A stretch of 64,000 nucleotides of DNA from Leeuwenhoekiella aequorea (GTDB lineage: Bacteria; Bacteroidota; Bacteroidia; Flavobacteriales; Flavobacteriaceae), in contig NZ_QOVM01000006.1 of assembly GCF_004104375.1 (NCBI RefSeq), positions 1-64,000 of the forward strand, read 5' to 3'. Under the pieces are notes generated by a model, which was given only the letters and a program-made list of their open reading frames with translations, made no database searches and was not told the origin of the DNA. Positions 22,610-32,430 of this stretch are shown here, piece after piece; the stretch's first letter is position 1, and each line of letters starts with the position of its first letter. The position numbers and the translations under genes were made by a program.

Positions 22610-22617
22610 TATCTTTG
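22610..22617 (+). promoter_or_regulatory. -7 element before tgt
   Basis: TATCTTTG fits TAnnTTTG and ends 18 bases before the tgt ATG. The region upstream contains TTTGGG (22577-22582) but at longer than usual spacing, so the -33 element is uncertain. Confidence 0.5.
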
Positions 22618-22635
22618 CCCCTTCTAAAATATATT

Positions 22636-23766
22636 ATGCAATTTAATCTTCTTAATACTGACGCAGGCAGTCAGGCGCGCGCAGGAACAATCACCACAAA
22701 TCACGGAACTATAGAAACACCCATATTTATGCCCGTAGGAACTGTGGGTACTGTAAAAGGGGTGCATCAACGTGAACTTAAAGAAGATATAAACCCAGAT
22801 ATTATATTAGGGAACACCTATCATCTTTATCTAAGACCTCAAATTGATATCTTAGAAAAAGCAGGAGGTTTACATAAGTTTATGAATTGGGACCGAAATA
22901 TCCTAACAGATAGTGGAGGTTACCAGGTTTATTCACTTTCTGCAAACCGAAAAATTAAAGAAGAAGGAGTAAAGTTTAAGTCCCATATAGATGGCTCTGT
23001 ACATTTATTTACTCCAGAACGTGTGATGGAAATTCAGCGTAGTATAGGTGCAGATATTATTATGGCTTTTGATGAATGCACGCCTTATCCTTGTGACTAC
23101 AATTATGCAAAACGATCTATGCATATGACTCATCGCTGGTTAGATCGTTGTATAAATCATCTTGATAAAACGCCGGTTAAATATGGTTACGATCAGGCAT
23201 TTTTTCCTATTGTTCAAGGTAGTACATATAAAGATTTAAGACAGCAGTCTGCAGAATATATTGCAAATTCTGGGGCTGTGGGTAATGCCATTGGTGGTCT
23301 TTCTGTGGGAGAACCTGCAGAGGAGATGTATGCAATGACAGAAATTGTTACCGCCATCCTTCCTAAAGAAAAGCCACGTTATCTAATGGGTGTGGGCACG
23401 CCTATAAATATTTTAGAGAATATTGCGTTAGGTATAGATATGTTTGACTGCGTAATGCCTACTCGTAATGGAAGAAACGGAACACTCTTCACACAGCACG
23501 GAAGCATAAATATTAAAAACAAAAAATGGGAGGCAGACTTTTCTCCCCTTGATCCAGATGGCACCACTTGGGTAGATAATGCATATTCAAAAGCGTATGT
23601 GCGTCATTTATTTAGTGTAAATGAAATATTAGGAAGACAAATAGGAACTATACACAATCTTGGTTTCTATATGTGGCTGGTGCGGGAAGCACGTAAACAT
23701 ATTATAGCAGGAGATTTTTATAGCTGGAAAGAAAAAATGGTTAAACAAATGGACAAAAGGTTGTAG
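22636..23766 (+). CDS. tgt: tRNA-guanine transglycosylase (queuine/preQ1)
   Basis: 376 residues. It exchanges G34 for a queuine precursor in tRNA-Asp, -Asn, -His and -Tyr. Asp92 (DSGGYQV) and nucleophile Asp271 (MFDCVMPTRNGRNG) are present. The usual bacterial zinc motif CxCxxC is not: the matching stretch at about 306-315 reads DPDGTTWVDN, though the fourth ligand position, His340 (IHNLGFY), remains. The fold may thus be stabilised without zinc, as I recall for other Bacteroidota enzymes. Its stop is followed directly by the LptG-like gene, so they are co-transcribed. Confidence 0.93.
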   Translation: MQFNLLNTDAGSQARAGTITTNHGTIETPIFMPVGTVGTVKGVHQRELKEDINPDIILGNTYHLYLRPQIDILEKAGGLHKFMNWDRNILTDSGGYQVYSLSANRKIKEEGVKFKSHIDGSVHLFTPERVMEIQRSIGADIIMAFDECTPYPCDYNYAKRSMHMTHRWLDRCINHLDKTPVKYGYDQAFFPIVQGSTYKDLRQQSAEYIANSGAVGNAIGGLSVGEPAEEMYAMTEIVTAILPKEKPRYLMGVGTPINILENIALGIDMFDCVMPTRNGRNGTLFTQHGSINIKNKKWEADFSPLDPDGTTWVDNAYSKAYVRHLFSVNEILGRQIGTIHNLGFYMWLVREARKHIIAGDFYSWKEKMVKQMDKRL

Positions 23767-24843
23767 ATGAAAATTCTGGACTGGTACATTCTTAAGCGTT
23801 ATCTGGGTACATTTACGATGATGCTTGTATTGTTTATTCCGATAGGGATAACAGTAAATCTTGCTGAAAAAATAGACAAGATGCTGGCTAATGAGGTGCC
23901 TTTCTTAGAGGTAGTATTGTACTACTTAAACTTTACAGTTTATTTTGCTAACCTGCTTTTTCCGTTGTTTTTATTTCTTTCGGTCATTTGGTTTACTTCA
24001 AAGCTTGCCAATAACACCGAGGTTATTGCATTTTTAAGCTCTGGTGTTTCTTTTTATAGATTTTTACGTCCTTATCTCATTGGTGCAACTCTGGTTTGTG
24101 TAGGAGCCTATATTTTAGGAACCTATCTCGCTCCGGCAGCAAGTAGAGGGTTTAATGAGTTTTCTTATGAGTATTTAAAGAATAATAAAGCAGATAGGGA
24201 AACGCGTAATGTGTATAGACAGATTAACGATAATGATTTTATTTACGTAAGCCGGTTTACTCCTTCAAGTAAGATGGGACAGAATTTTACACTAGAACAT
24301 TTTGAGGATAATACGTTAAAGTACAAAATTCAGGCGCGGAGCATTGTGTACCGCCCTGAAGACACCCTATACCGATTAAATGGGTATAAAAAACGAATCA
24401 TAGGAGAGGAAGGTGATATTTTAATTAGTCAGACTAAATTAGACACTTTATTCGCCTTTGATTTAGAAGATCTTACACCACTAGAATATATTGCAGAAAC
24501 GCTTACTACTCCAAAATTGCGAGAATTTATAGCTAAAGAAAAGGCTAGAGGTTCCTCATCAATAAATAGATATGAGGTGACGCTATATAAACGTTTCAGT
24601 TTACCTGTAAGTGCCTATATTTTAACTATAATTGCGGTTGCGGTTTCCTCTATGAAACGAAGAGGAGGTATGGGAATTAATCTAGCGCTTGGTATCTCTC
24701 TCGCTTTTATATTCATATTTTTTGATAAAGTTTTTGGAACAATATCAGAACAATCAGATTTTTCACCGTTAGTTGCCGTTTGGTTACCTAACGTTCTTTT
24801 TGGGATTTTAGCAATATATCTGCTCAACAATGCAAAACGATAG
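23767..24843 (+). CDS. LptF/LptG-family permease (YjgP/YjgQ)
   Basis: 358 residues. Six membrane segments in the LptF/G layout: three N-terminal (about 12-30, 55-75, 95-115), a periplasmic jellyroll-like domain (about 125-270) and three C-terminal (about 275-355). With LptB it forms the ABC transporter that lifts lipopolysaccharide into the Lpt bridge. It starts right after the tgt stop and overlaps the next gene by 14 bases, so tgt-lptG-eamA form an operon. LptD is encoded at 47746-50454. Confidence 0.9.
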   Translation: MKILDWYILKRYLGTFTMMLVLFIPIGITVNLAEKIDKMLANEVPFLEVVLYYLNFTVYFANLLFPLFLFLSVIWFTSKLANNTEVIAFLSSGVSFYRFLRPYLIGATLVCVGAYILGTYLAPAASRGFNEFSYEYLKNNKADRETRNVYRQINDNDFIYVSRFTPSSKMGQNFTLEHFEDNTLKYKIQARSIVYRPEDTLYRLNGYKKRIIGEEGDILISQTKLDTLFAFDLEDLTPLEYIAETLTTPKLREFIAKEKARGSSSINRYEVTLYKRFSLPVSAYILTIIAVAVSSMKRRGGMGINLALGISLAFIFIFFDKVFGTISEQSDFSPLVAVWLPNVLFGILAIYLLNNAKR

Positions 24844-25741
24844 TTTAAAAAGCTACCTCCATTTTCATTTTATAGTTTTTATTTGGGGGTTTACCGCAGT
24901 CTTAGGCGCACTTATAAGTATAGACACGGTAGCACTGGTGTGGTACCGCATGTTAATTGCTTCACTGTTTATCTATATTTATATACGTTACAAAAAGATT
25001 CCGCTAGAAGCAAGTAAATCTACACGATTAAAGTTGGCTGGAGCGGGTATAATTATTGCCCTTCACTGGCTTACATTTTTTGGAGCAATTAAATTGGCTA
25101 ATGTTTCAATCACTCTGGCTATGCTAAGTACAGGTGCATTTTTTACAAGCATACTAGAACCTATATTTTATAAGCGGAAAGTAATCTGGTACGAGATTGT
25201 TTTTGGTTTATTTGTAATAGCGGGACTGTATCTCATATTTGAAGTAGAAACCCGATATACTGAAGGAATAATTGTCGCCTTAATTTCGGCTTTACTATCT
25301 GCAATTTTCACATTGATAAATGGAAAGTTTGTACAGCAGCATCATCCGGTTATGATTTCATTTTATGAATTGCTTACCGGCGCACTATTTATAACCGTAT
25401 TTCTAGCAGTAACGGCTCGTTTTGATGCGCAATTTTTTTATTTAAATCAGGCAGACTGGATTTATATTTTAATCTTAGCCACGATTTGTACGGCATATGC
25501 ATTTATTGCTGCTATAAAAGTGATGAAATATTTGTCTCCATATACCGTAATGCTTACGACTAATATGGAGCCTGTATATGGCATTATACTTGCCTATGTG
25601 ATTCTGGGTGATACAGAAGAAATGAATACCGGATTTTATTACGGTGCAGTTTTAATTTTGCTAACTGTTATTGGTAACGGCATTCTAAAAAGTCAGCGTA
25701 AGTGGCGTACAGCCCGACAATTAAAAAAACAAGTAAAATAA
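24830..25741 (+). CDS. EamA-family (DMT) transporter
   Basis: 303 residues with ten predicted membrane helices in two EamA halves (about 8-140 and 150-290). These are drug/metabolite transporters, often amino-acid or nucleotide-derivative exporters. The substrate is unknown. Its start lies inside the end of the LptG-like gene, showing translational coupling. A short basic tail (SQRKWRTARQLKKQVK) ends the protein. Confidence 0.88.
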   Translation: MQNDSLKSYLHFHFIVFIWGFTAVLGALISIDTVALVWYRMLIASLFIYIYIRYKKIPLEASKSTRLKLAGAGIIIALHWLTFFGAIKLANVSITLAMLSTGAFFTSILEPIFYKRKVIWYEIVFGLFVIAGLYLIFEVETRYTEGIIVALISALLSAIFTLINGKFVQQHHPVMISFYELLTGALFITVFLAVTARFDAQFFYLNQADWIYILILATICTAYAFIAAIKVMKYLSPYTVMLTTNMEPVYGIILAYVILGDTEEMNTGFYYGAVLILLTVIGNGILKSQRKWRTARQLKKQVK

Positions 25742-25774
25742 TAAAGTGACCTTAACATTTAAAATGGTTGAGAC

Positions 25775-25807
25775 TTTGGCAAAAGGTTTCTAAAACCATT
25801 ATATTTG
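25775..25807 (+). promoter_or_regulatory. Promoter of accA
   Basis: TTTG (25775-25778), 21 bases, then TATATTTG (25800-25807), an excellent match to the Bacteroidota promoter. It ends 24 bases before the accA ATG. Confidence 0.8.
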
Positions 25808-25831
25808 TGAGCTAACTCAAATTTTCCCCTA

Positions 25832-26785
25832 ATGGAATATTTAGATTTTGAACAACCTATTAAAGAGCTTGAAGAACAGCTTCAAAAATGTTCTTTAATT
25901 GGTGAAGAGAGTGACGTAGATGTCACTAATACCTGCAAGCAGATTGAGAAGAAGCTTGCTGAGACAAAAAAAGATATTTATAAAAATCTTACAGCCTGGC
26001 AACGTGTTCAGCTGTCTCGTCATCCTAACAGACCGTATACTTTAGATTACATAAAAGCACTTTGCGGAACTTCGTTTCTAGAATTGCATGGTGATCGTAC
26101 GGTAAAGGACGATAAGGCAATGATAGGTGGACTGGGTAAAATAGGTGACCAGAGTTTTATGCTTATAGGTCAGCAAAAGGGTTATAATACAAAAACCAGA
26201 CAGTACCGTAATTTTGGTATGGCTAACCCTGAAGGATACCGTAAAGCGCTGCGTCTTATGAAGAGTGCTGAAAAATTTGGTATTCCTGTGGTTTCGTTTA
26301 TTGATACGCCGGGAGCATATCCAGGTTTGGAAGCAGAAGAACGTGGTCAAGGAGAAGCGATTGCACGTAACATACTTGAGATGATGCGCCTTAAGGTGCC
26401 TGTTATAGTTATAGTAATAGGTGAAGGTGCCAGTGGTGGAGCGTTAGGTATTGGAGTAGGTGATAAGGTGATGATGCTGGAGAACTCTTGGTATTCTGTA
26501 ATATCTCCAGAAAACTGTTCATCAATTCTTTGGAGAAGTTGGGAGTATAAGGAAATTGCTGCAGAAGCGTTAAAACTAACTGCAAGCGATGCAAAACGCC
26601 TTAAAGTAATCGATTCTATTATCAAAGAACCATTGGGTGGTGCTCATACTCAGCGTGATGAAACTTTTGCAACTGTCAAAAGCACAATTCTAAGTACTTA
26701 TAAGGATTTAAAAAACTTATCAGCATCAGAATTGGTTGAAAAACGAATGGATAAATATTCAAATATGGGTGTGTTTAAGGGATAA
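25832..26785 (+). CDS. accA: Acetyl-CoA carboxylase carboxyltransferase subunit alpha
   Basis: 317 residues. It transfers carboxyl from biotin to acetyl-CoA, the first step of fatty acid synthesis, together with AccD (not in this window). Typical features: an N-terminal helical ACCA domain ([13 protein letters not shown]), [11 protein letters not shown], the crotonase-fold [10 protein letters not shown]-like [27 protein letters not shown] and the oxyanion segment [12 protein letters not shown]. Full length. Own promoter and a terminator after it. Confidence 0.96.
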   Translation: MEYLDFEQPIKELEEQLQKCSLIGEESDVDVTNTCKQIEKKLAETKKDIYKNLTAWQRVQLSRHPNRPYTLDYIKALCGTSFLELHGDRTVKDDKAMIGGLGKIGDQSFMLIGQQKGYNTKTRQYRNFGMANPEGYRKALRLMKSAEKFGIPVVSFIDTPGAYPGLEAEERGQGEAIARNILEMMRLKVPVIVIVIGEGASGGALGIGVGDKVMMLENSWYSVISPENCSSILWRSWEYKEIAAEALKLTASDAKRLKVIDSIIKEPLGGAHTQRDETFATVKSTILSTYKDLKNLSASELVEKRMDKYSNMGVFKG

Positions 26786-26813
26786 CCTTTTAAACATCAC
26801 TTGCACTTAAATT

Positions 26814-26840
26814 CCGGAACCTTAAGTTCCGGTTTTTTTT
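26814..26840 (+). terminator. Terminator of accA
   Basis: Stem CCGGAAC/GTTCCGG with loop CTTAA followed by eight T. It lies 28 bases after the accA stop. Confidence 0.85.
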
Positions 26841-26952
26841 ATGCTTATCAACAAAAAAATAAAGTTGTTCACAGGTAAATTGTTAACGACCAGTGAATAA
26901 CCGAAGAGTAGAAAATTAAGCTGCCCTTAACACATTCTTTACATTTGCTCTA

Positions 26953-28521
26953 ATGGAACAAGTAAAAACAAAACCCAATTACGTTAATCCTTCAAAAGAA
27001 GTAATATCGCTTGAACGTGGCAAAATACCCCCGCAAGCTATTGATTTAGAGCAAGTTGTTCTAGGGGCGATGATGATTGATAAAAAGGGTGTTGATGAGA
27101 TTATAGATATTCTTACCCCCGAAGTTTTCTACAAAGAGGCCCATCACCACATTTACGATGCAATACGTGCATTGTTTGAAAACGGGGAGCCTATTGACTT
27201 ATTAACTGTTTCAGAGCAGTTAAAGAAAATGGCCAAGTTAGATCAGGCAGGCGGTGATTATTATCTTATACAACTTACACAAAAGGTATCTTCATCGGCA
27301 CATATTGAGTATCACGCACGTATCATACTACAGAAGTATATACAGCGTAGTCTTATCAAAATTTCTAACGAGATTATTGAGGAGGCTTACGATGAGACTA
27401 CAGATGTTTTTGATTTATTAGACACTGCAGAAAGCAAGTTGTATGAAGTAACACAAGGAAATATTAAGCGTTCCTCAGAAACTGCTCAAAGTCTTGTAAT
27501 ACAAGCTAAAAAGAAAATTGAAGAGATTTCTAATAAAGAGGGTCTGTCTGGTGTTCCATCAGGTTTTGACCGTCTTGATAAATTAACTTCGGGCTGGCAA
27601 CCTAGTGATTTAATTATTGTTGCTGCTCGTCCAGGTATGGGTAAAACGGCTCTTACCTTATCTATGGCTCGTAATATTGCCGTAGGACAAGGAATTCCCG
27701 TTGCGTTTTTCTCACTTGAGATGGCATCTGTTCAGTTAATTACCCGTCTTATTTCTTCAGAAACTGGTCTTTCTTCAGAAAAGCTACGTACTGGAAAATT
27801 AGAAAAACACGAGTGGGAGCAATTAAATGTTAAGGTTAAAAGCCTTGAGAAAGCACCCTTGTTTATAGATGATACACCATCACTATCTATATTTGACTTG
27901 CGTGCAAAAGCTCGTCGTCTGGCTTCGCAGCACGGTATCAAAATGATTATAATTGATTATTTGCAGTTGATGACTGCAGGAGGTAGTCAAAAGAATGGAA
28001 ACCGGGAACAAGAGATATCTATGATCTCACGTAACTTAAAGGCGCTTGCAAAAGAGTTAATGGTGCCAGTAATTGCACTGTCTCAGCTTTCGAGAGCTGT
28101 AGAAACACGTGGTGGTAGTAAAAGACCCTTGCTTTCTGACCTTAGGGAATCTGGAGCAATTGAGCAGGATGCAGATATTGTATCATTTATTTATCGTCCA
28201 GAATACTATAAGATTGATGAGTGGGATGATGAAGAGCGCAGCCCTACCGATGGTCAGGCCGAATTTATTATTGCAAAACACCGTAATGGTGGTTTAGAAA
28301 ATATACGTCTTAAGTTTATTGGGCATTTAGGTAAATTTGATAACCTCGATGACTTCAATACACCTTATCAATTTGAGTCTGCTATGAACCAAAATGCAGC
28401 GGCCAATGATGATACCTTTAGACCAGAGTCATTTCCAACGCCTACGCCCGATCAGGCATTTGGTAGTTCTATGAATGATGGTGGGTTTGATCGCAATGGG
28501 GAAGATGAGGTTCCTTTTTAA
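26953..28521 (+). CDS. dnaB: Replicative DNA helicase DnaB
   Basis: 522 residues. N-terminal DnaB domain (about 25-130: PPQAIDLEQVVLGAMMID), then the RecA-like C-terminal domain with Walker A (ARPGMGKTALT), Walker B (IIIDYLQLM), the FFSLEM motif and the arginine-finger segment SDLRESGAIEQDAD. It unwinds DNA at the fork as a hexamer. The acidic, disordered tail (NQNAAANDDTF to EDEVPF) is longer than in E. coli, a Bacteroidota feature. A TACATTTG box at 26940-26947 may be its -7 element. A terminator follows. Confidence 0.96.
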   Translation: MEQVKTKPNYVNPSKEVISLERGKIPPQAIDLEQVVLGAMMIDKKGVDEIIDILTPEVFYKEAHHHIYDAIRALFENGEPIDLLTVSEQLKKMAKLDQAGGDYYLIQLTQKVSSSAHIEYHARIILQKYIQRSLIKISNEIIEEAYDETTDVFDLLDTAESKLYEVTQGNIKRSSETAQSLVIQAKKKIEEISNKEGLSGVPSGFDRLDKLTSGWQPSDLIIVAARPGMGKTALTLSMARNIAVGQGIPVAFFSLEMASVQLITRLISSETGLSSEKLRTGKLEKHEWEQLNVKVKSLEKAPLFIDDTPSLSIFDLRAKARRLASQHGIKMIIIDYLQLMTAGGSQKNGNREQEISMISRNLKALAKELMVPVIALSQLSRAVETRGGSKRPLLSDLRESGAIEQDADIVSFIYRPEYYKIDEWDDEERSPTDGQAEFIIAKHRNGGLENIRLKFIGHLGKFDNLDDFNTPYQFESAMNQNAAANDDTFRPESFPTPTPDQAFGSSMNDGGFDRNGEDEVPF

Positions 28522-28545
28522 TTAAAGTGAACTTTACGTTATAGT

Positions 28546-28578
28546 AAAAAAGGAAGCCCTAACGGCTTCCTTTTTTTT
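28546..28578 (+). terminator. Terminator of dnaB
   Basis: Stem AAAAAAGGAAGCC/GGCTTCCTTTTTT with loop CTAAC and T-run, just after the dnaB stop. Symmetric enough to work on both strands. Confidence 0.88.
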
Positions 28579-28673
28579 GTTTTCGGTGTTATTTGATAAA
28601 ATTAGGTTAATACATTGGAAAAATTTGATTTGAATATTATAGGTAATTCTGTATATCTAAAACAAATGATAGC

Positions 28674-30407
28674 ATGAATTCAAATCTAAAGAGACGCGCG
28701 TTTCTAAAAAATACTTTACTTGCTACAGGTGGAGTAATTCTGGTACCTAATTTTATAAGTTGTTCTGAGGATGATTTGCCGGCATCCATTAAAATTCCTG
28801 AAAATCTTAAGACCGAAAATTTTGATTGGGGAGTCGCAAGTTTTGACCCTACAGCAAATCAGGTAATTATTTGGACACGCTACGCAACTACAGCTCCTTC
28901 GGCTAGTATTATCTGGCAATTAAGTTTAGATTCTAATTTTGACGCTATACTACGTGAAGGTGAAGTAGTAGTTGATCAATCTCGTGACTTTACTGCTGCT
29001 ATTGAAGTTAAAGATCTTGAACCATCTCTAAAATTATTCTATCGGTTTATAAATTCTGAAGATGTAACGGTTTCTCCGGTAGGTCAAACAATTACATTAG
29101 CGGCGACAGGAAATGAAGCAGTTTCTTTTGCGGTGGTTTCTTGCGCTAATTATCCTGCAGGTCTATTTAATGTTTATAAGGAAGTTGCTAACTCAGATGT
29201 GGATATTGTCATTCACTTAGGAGATTATATTTATGAGTATGCTCCAGATCAATACGGAACTAATGAAAATACAGTAGCTCTAAACCGCGTTCCGGAGCCT
29301 AATCGAGAGATTGTTTCCTTAGATGATTACAGAATCAGGTACAGACAATACAGATCTGATGCAGACCTTAAATTGGTGCACCAGCTAAAGCCTTTTATAG
29401 GGGTGTGGGATGATCACGAAATTACAAACGATACCTATAATGACGGAGCACAGAATCACCAAAGTGATGAAGGTAGTTTTGAAGTGCGTAAACAAGCAGC
29501 ATTGCAAGCCTATAGTGAATTTATGCCTGCTATGACAAATGATATAAGCATTATTTACAGAAGTTTTAAAATAGGGGATCTGGCAGATTTAATTATGCTA
29601 GACACACGACTGGTAGGTCGGGATAAACAACTTGAAATATTTGACTACGTCGATGCAACTGGCACTATTGACGCCATTAGATTTCAGAATGATCTTACTG
29701 ATACTTCAAGAACAATGTTGGGAGCTCAACAATTATCGTGGTTCAAAAACCAGATGACTTCAAGTTCCTCAAAATATCAAATAATTGGGCAGCAAGTGCT
29801 TATGGGACGTATGATGGTGCCGGCAGAATTGCTATTGATTCTAGGACAAATACTCGGAGAAGTAGCAGCATTAGGGACGGTGACGGCAATTACCCAAGCA
29901 CAATTTGAGGGTAGCTTGATGCAATTAACCCAACTCAAAGCACGATTACTTGCAAATGATTCCACGTTAACTGCTGCCGAAAGAGCACGTATAACGACAC
30001 TTATTCCTTATAATCTGGATGCCTGGGATGGATATGCTGCTGAAAGAGAACAATTATTAGCTCTTTTTGAAGATAGAAATGTGGTGGTTTTGGCAGGAGA
30101 TACCCATAATGCTTGGCATAACGAGATTTATAATGCAGCAGGCAAAAAAGTAGTAACAGAATTTGCGACATCGTCTGTAAGTTCGCCGGGTTTTGAAACT
30201 TATCTTGGTACATCTACTGAGCAATTAGGAGCCTTTCAGCAGGCGCTTGTCGTATTAATCGATGGTTTGCAAAATTTTGATGCCTCACAAAGAGGATATC
30301 TTAAGGTTGTTGTAAATGACAGCGGAGTAAATGCAAGTTGGTTTTTTATAGATAATCTAGAAAATCCAAATTATAGCGTAACGGCTGGGTTTACTGCAAG
30401 TTTATAA
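28674..30407 (+). CDS. PhoD-like alkaline phosphatase, exported lipoprotein
   Basis: 577 residues. N-terminus KRRAFLKNTLLATGGVILVP looks like a Tat signal with twin Arg, and FISCSED gives a lipobox, so probably a Tat-exported lipoprotein. A PhoD N-terminal beta domain (about 45-140) precedes the metallophosphoesterase domain with metal ligands in HLGDYIYEY, VWDDHEITNDTY, LDTR and GDTHNAW. It would release phosphate from phosphomono- or diesters outside the cytoplasm, using Ca/Fe in this family. Single gene; start ATG after a long leader. Confidence 0.9.
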   Translation: MNSNLKRRAFLKNTLLATGGVILVPNFISCSEDDLPASIKIPENLKTENFDWGVASFDPTANQVIIWTRYATTAPSASIIWQLSLDSNFDAILREGEVVVDQSRDFTAAIEVKDLEPSLKLFYRFINSEDVTVSPVGQTITLAATGNEAVSFAVVSCANYPAGLFNVYKEVANSDVDIVIHLGDYIYEYAPDQYGTNENTVALNRVPEPNREIVSLDDYRIRYRQYRSDADLKLVHQLKPFIGVWDDHEITNDTYNDGAQNHQSDEGSFEVRKQAALQAYSEFMPAMTNDISIIYRSFKIGDLADLIMLDTRLVGRDKQLEIFDYVDATGTIDAIRFQNDLTDTSRTMLGAQQLSWFKNQMTSSSSKYQIIGQQVLMGRMMVPAELLLILGQILGEVAALGTVTAITQAQFEGSLMQLTQLKARLLANDSTLTAAERARITTLIPYNLDAWDGYAAEREQLLALFEDRNVVVLAGDTHNAWHNEIYNAAGKKVVTEFATSSVSSPGFETYLGTSTEQLGAFQQALVVLIDGLQNFDASQRGYLKVVVNDSGVNASWFFIDNLENPNYSVTAGFTASL

Positions 30408-30541
30408 ATAAACCTAAGTGTTTTATCTAGTGTAATTCTAAGAGGGAAAACTTTTAGAATTACACTATTTTTATTTAAAGTAGGCATATTATTTGCTAAG
30501 TTGTATTTCAATAGGATATTTATTGCTATAAAATCTAAAGA

Positions 30542-31816
30542 TTGAAAACATATAACTATAAAACCGCTATAGCCCTTCTAACAATTTTGCTTGTTTCCAT
30601 AAGTAGCTATGCTTCATATGTACTTATACCAATGGATGCAGAAGGTCAAAGAGAACATCTTAAAGCATACGGAATAACCTACTGGTCACTTAGTCAAAAT
30701 CAAAAAGTGAAATGGTTACTCAATTATAGAGGCGGTTCATTTTTGCTTCCTGACTCAGAGAGTTTGAGAAGAGAATGTAAAATACGCGGAATCTCTTTTG
30801 AAATTATTAGCGATTCAAAAACAGAACAGATTTTAGCCGAGATTGAGAGTCCGTCACAAAATATGGAAGCCGTTATTCTTGAAAAAGCTCCAAAGGTTGC
30901 TGTCTATACTCCTGATGGTTCTGCACCTTGGGATGATGCAGTAACAATGGTATTAGAGTATGCAGAGATCCCATATACTAAAATTTACGATAAGGAAGTG
31001 CTGGCAGATGAGTTGATCTTATATGACTGGTTACATTTGCATCACGAAGATTTTACAGGACAGTATGGCAAATTTTATGGGACTTACAGAGCTACGCCAT
31101 GGTATATTGAAGAAAAGCAAAACGCTGAAGCTCTTGCTACAGAATTGGGCTTTGAAAAAGTTTCCGAAGAAAAATTAGCAGTTGCTTCAAAAATAAGCGA
31201 TTATGTGATAGGCGGGGGTTTTATGTTTGCTATGTGTAGTGCTACAGATAGTTTTGATATTGCATTAGCCGCTGCAGGAGTAGATATTTGCGAGCCAATG
31301 TTTGATGGAGATGCATCAGATGCAGACTACCAATCCCTAATTAACTTTGAACGTACATTTGCTTTTACAGACTTTACTCTGGAACGTTCTCCCGTACAGT
31401 ACGAATTCTCGAGTATAGATACCACTCCGGTACGTGCAATAAATGCAGATACAGATTATTTTAGTTTAAAAAATTTTTCAGCAAAATGGGATCCTGTTCC
31501 TACGATGTTATGTCAAAACCATACTGCATTAGTAAAAGGCTTTATGGGTCAGACGACTGCGTACAACCCGTCTGAAATAAAGGCTAACGTTCTCATTTTA
31601 GGAGAAAATAAAACGAATGGAGAAGCGCGGTATATTCACGGAATAAAGGGTAAAGGTTTTTTTACTTTTTATGGCGGCCACGATCCTGAAGATTATCAGC
31701 ATAGGGTGGGAGATCCTAAAACGGAATTAGAATTGCATCCTACAAGTCCGGGATATCGGCTTATTTTAAATAATATATTATTTCCTGCAGCAAAGAAAAA
31801 ACAACAAAAAACCTAA
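30542..31816 (+). CDS. Conserved exported Bacteroidota protein often labelled asparagine synthetase B
   Basis: 424 residues starting at TTG. A signal peptide (about 1-24) is followed by a conserved region YVLIPMDAEGQREHLKAYGI, LLNYRGGSFLLPD, then a Rossmann-like part VAVYTPDGSAPWDDAVTMVL, HLHHEDFTGQYG and GGGFMFAMCSATDSFD. Databases often call relatives asparagine synthetase B, but I see neither the N-terminal Cys amidotransferase nor the PP-loop synthetase domain. The FMFAMC segment resembles a glutamine-amidotransferase-like nucleophile elbow, so a periplasmic hydrolase is possible. Its stop overlaps the next start (ATG shares bases), indicating coupling to the DUF922-like protease gene. 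Confidence 0.75.
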   Translation: MKTYNYKTAIALLTILLVSISSYASYVLIPMDAEGQREHLKAYGITYWSLSQNQKVKWLLNYRGGSFLLPDSESLRRECKIRGISFEIISDSKTEQILAEIESPSQNMEAVILEKAPKVAVYTPDGSAPWDDAVTMVLEYAEIPYTKIYDKEVLADELILYDWLHLHHEDFTGQYGKFYGTYRATPWYIEEKQNAEALATELGFEKVSEEKLAVASKISDYVIGGGFMFAMCSATDSFDIALAAAGVDICEPMFDGDASDADYQSLINFERTFAFTDFTLERSPVQYEFSSIDTTPVRAINADTDYFSLKNFSAKWDPVPTMLCQNHTALVKGFMGQTTAYNPSEIKANVLILGENKTNGEARYIHGIKGKGFFTFYGGHDPEDYQHRVGDPKTELELHPTSPGYRLILNNILFPAAKKKQQKT

Positions 31817-32352
31817 TGTATCGTCATTTATTTTTAATTGCCTTAGCAGTTGTATTTCTTTCCGGTCAACGTAAAGCAGATCGTTTTGCGTGGGACGCTA
31901 ATGATCCCTTAGAGTGGTCAGATTTTAGAGCCGTGCCAGATCGAAGAGCTCCATATTCTGCTACGGCAAATTCTGGATTGAGCCATAGATATACTATTGA
32001 CAGTAAAGGATTTTTAGTAAAGAAAGCTTCGGTTATTACAGCTAACTTTTATCCTAATTTGTCGTGGTATAAACCAAAGTTGATTGATGAAAATACCTTA
32101 GCACACGAGCAAACCCATTTTGATATTTCAGAACTTCACGCACGTTTACTTAGAAAAGCCATTGATGAATATCGTTTTACAAAAAACTCTAAATCTGAAA
32201 TTCAGAAAATTTATAATACTATAGAAGCTAAACGGCGAGAGATGCAAACACAGTTTGATAAAGAAACAGATCATTCTCAAAATGAAGCTGCCGAGAAAAA
32301 ATGGGAAGCTTTTGTAAAAAATAGTCTCTATAAGCTACGTAACTATTCCTAA
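31816..32352 (+). CDS. DUF922-like putative zinc protease, exported
   Basis: 178 residues. A short signal peptide (about 1-17) precedes a compact domain with WSDFRAVPD near the N-terminus and the zinc motif HEQTHFDI (HExxH, about 96-100). The C-terminal helix is charged (AKRREMQTQFDKETDHSQN), which may supply further ligands. DUF922 proteins are predicted metalloproteases. The start overlaps the stop of the preceding gene, so the two exported proteins probably function together. Confidence 0.8.
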   Translation: MYRHLFLIALAVVFLSGQRKADRFAWDANDPLEWSDFRAVPDRRAPYSATANSGLSHRYTIDSKGFLVKKASVITANFYPNLSWYKPKLIDENTLAHEQTHFDISELHARLLRKAIDEYRFTKNSKSEIQKIYNTIEAKRREMQTQFDKETDHSQNEAAEKKWEAFVKNSLYKLRNYS

Positions 32353-32430
32353 TTTATTAAGCCTCGTTAATCTTCTGTTAGAGTGCGGGTTTATAATTAC
32401 AGACTCCTTTAACTTTAGAAAAAAAAAGTT

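Noticed and set aside
26347-26625. Minus-strand frames inside accA
   Set aside because: They lie antisense to highly conserved AccA sequence and have low-complexity translations.
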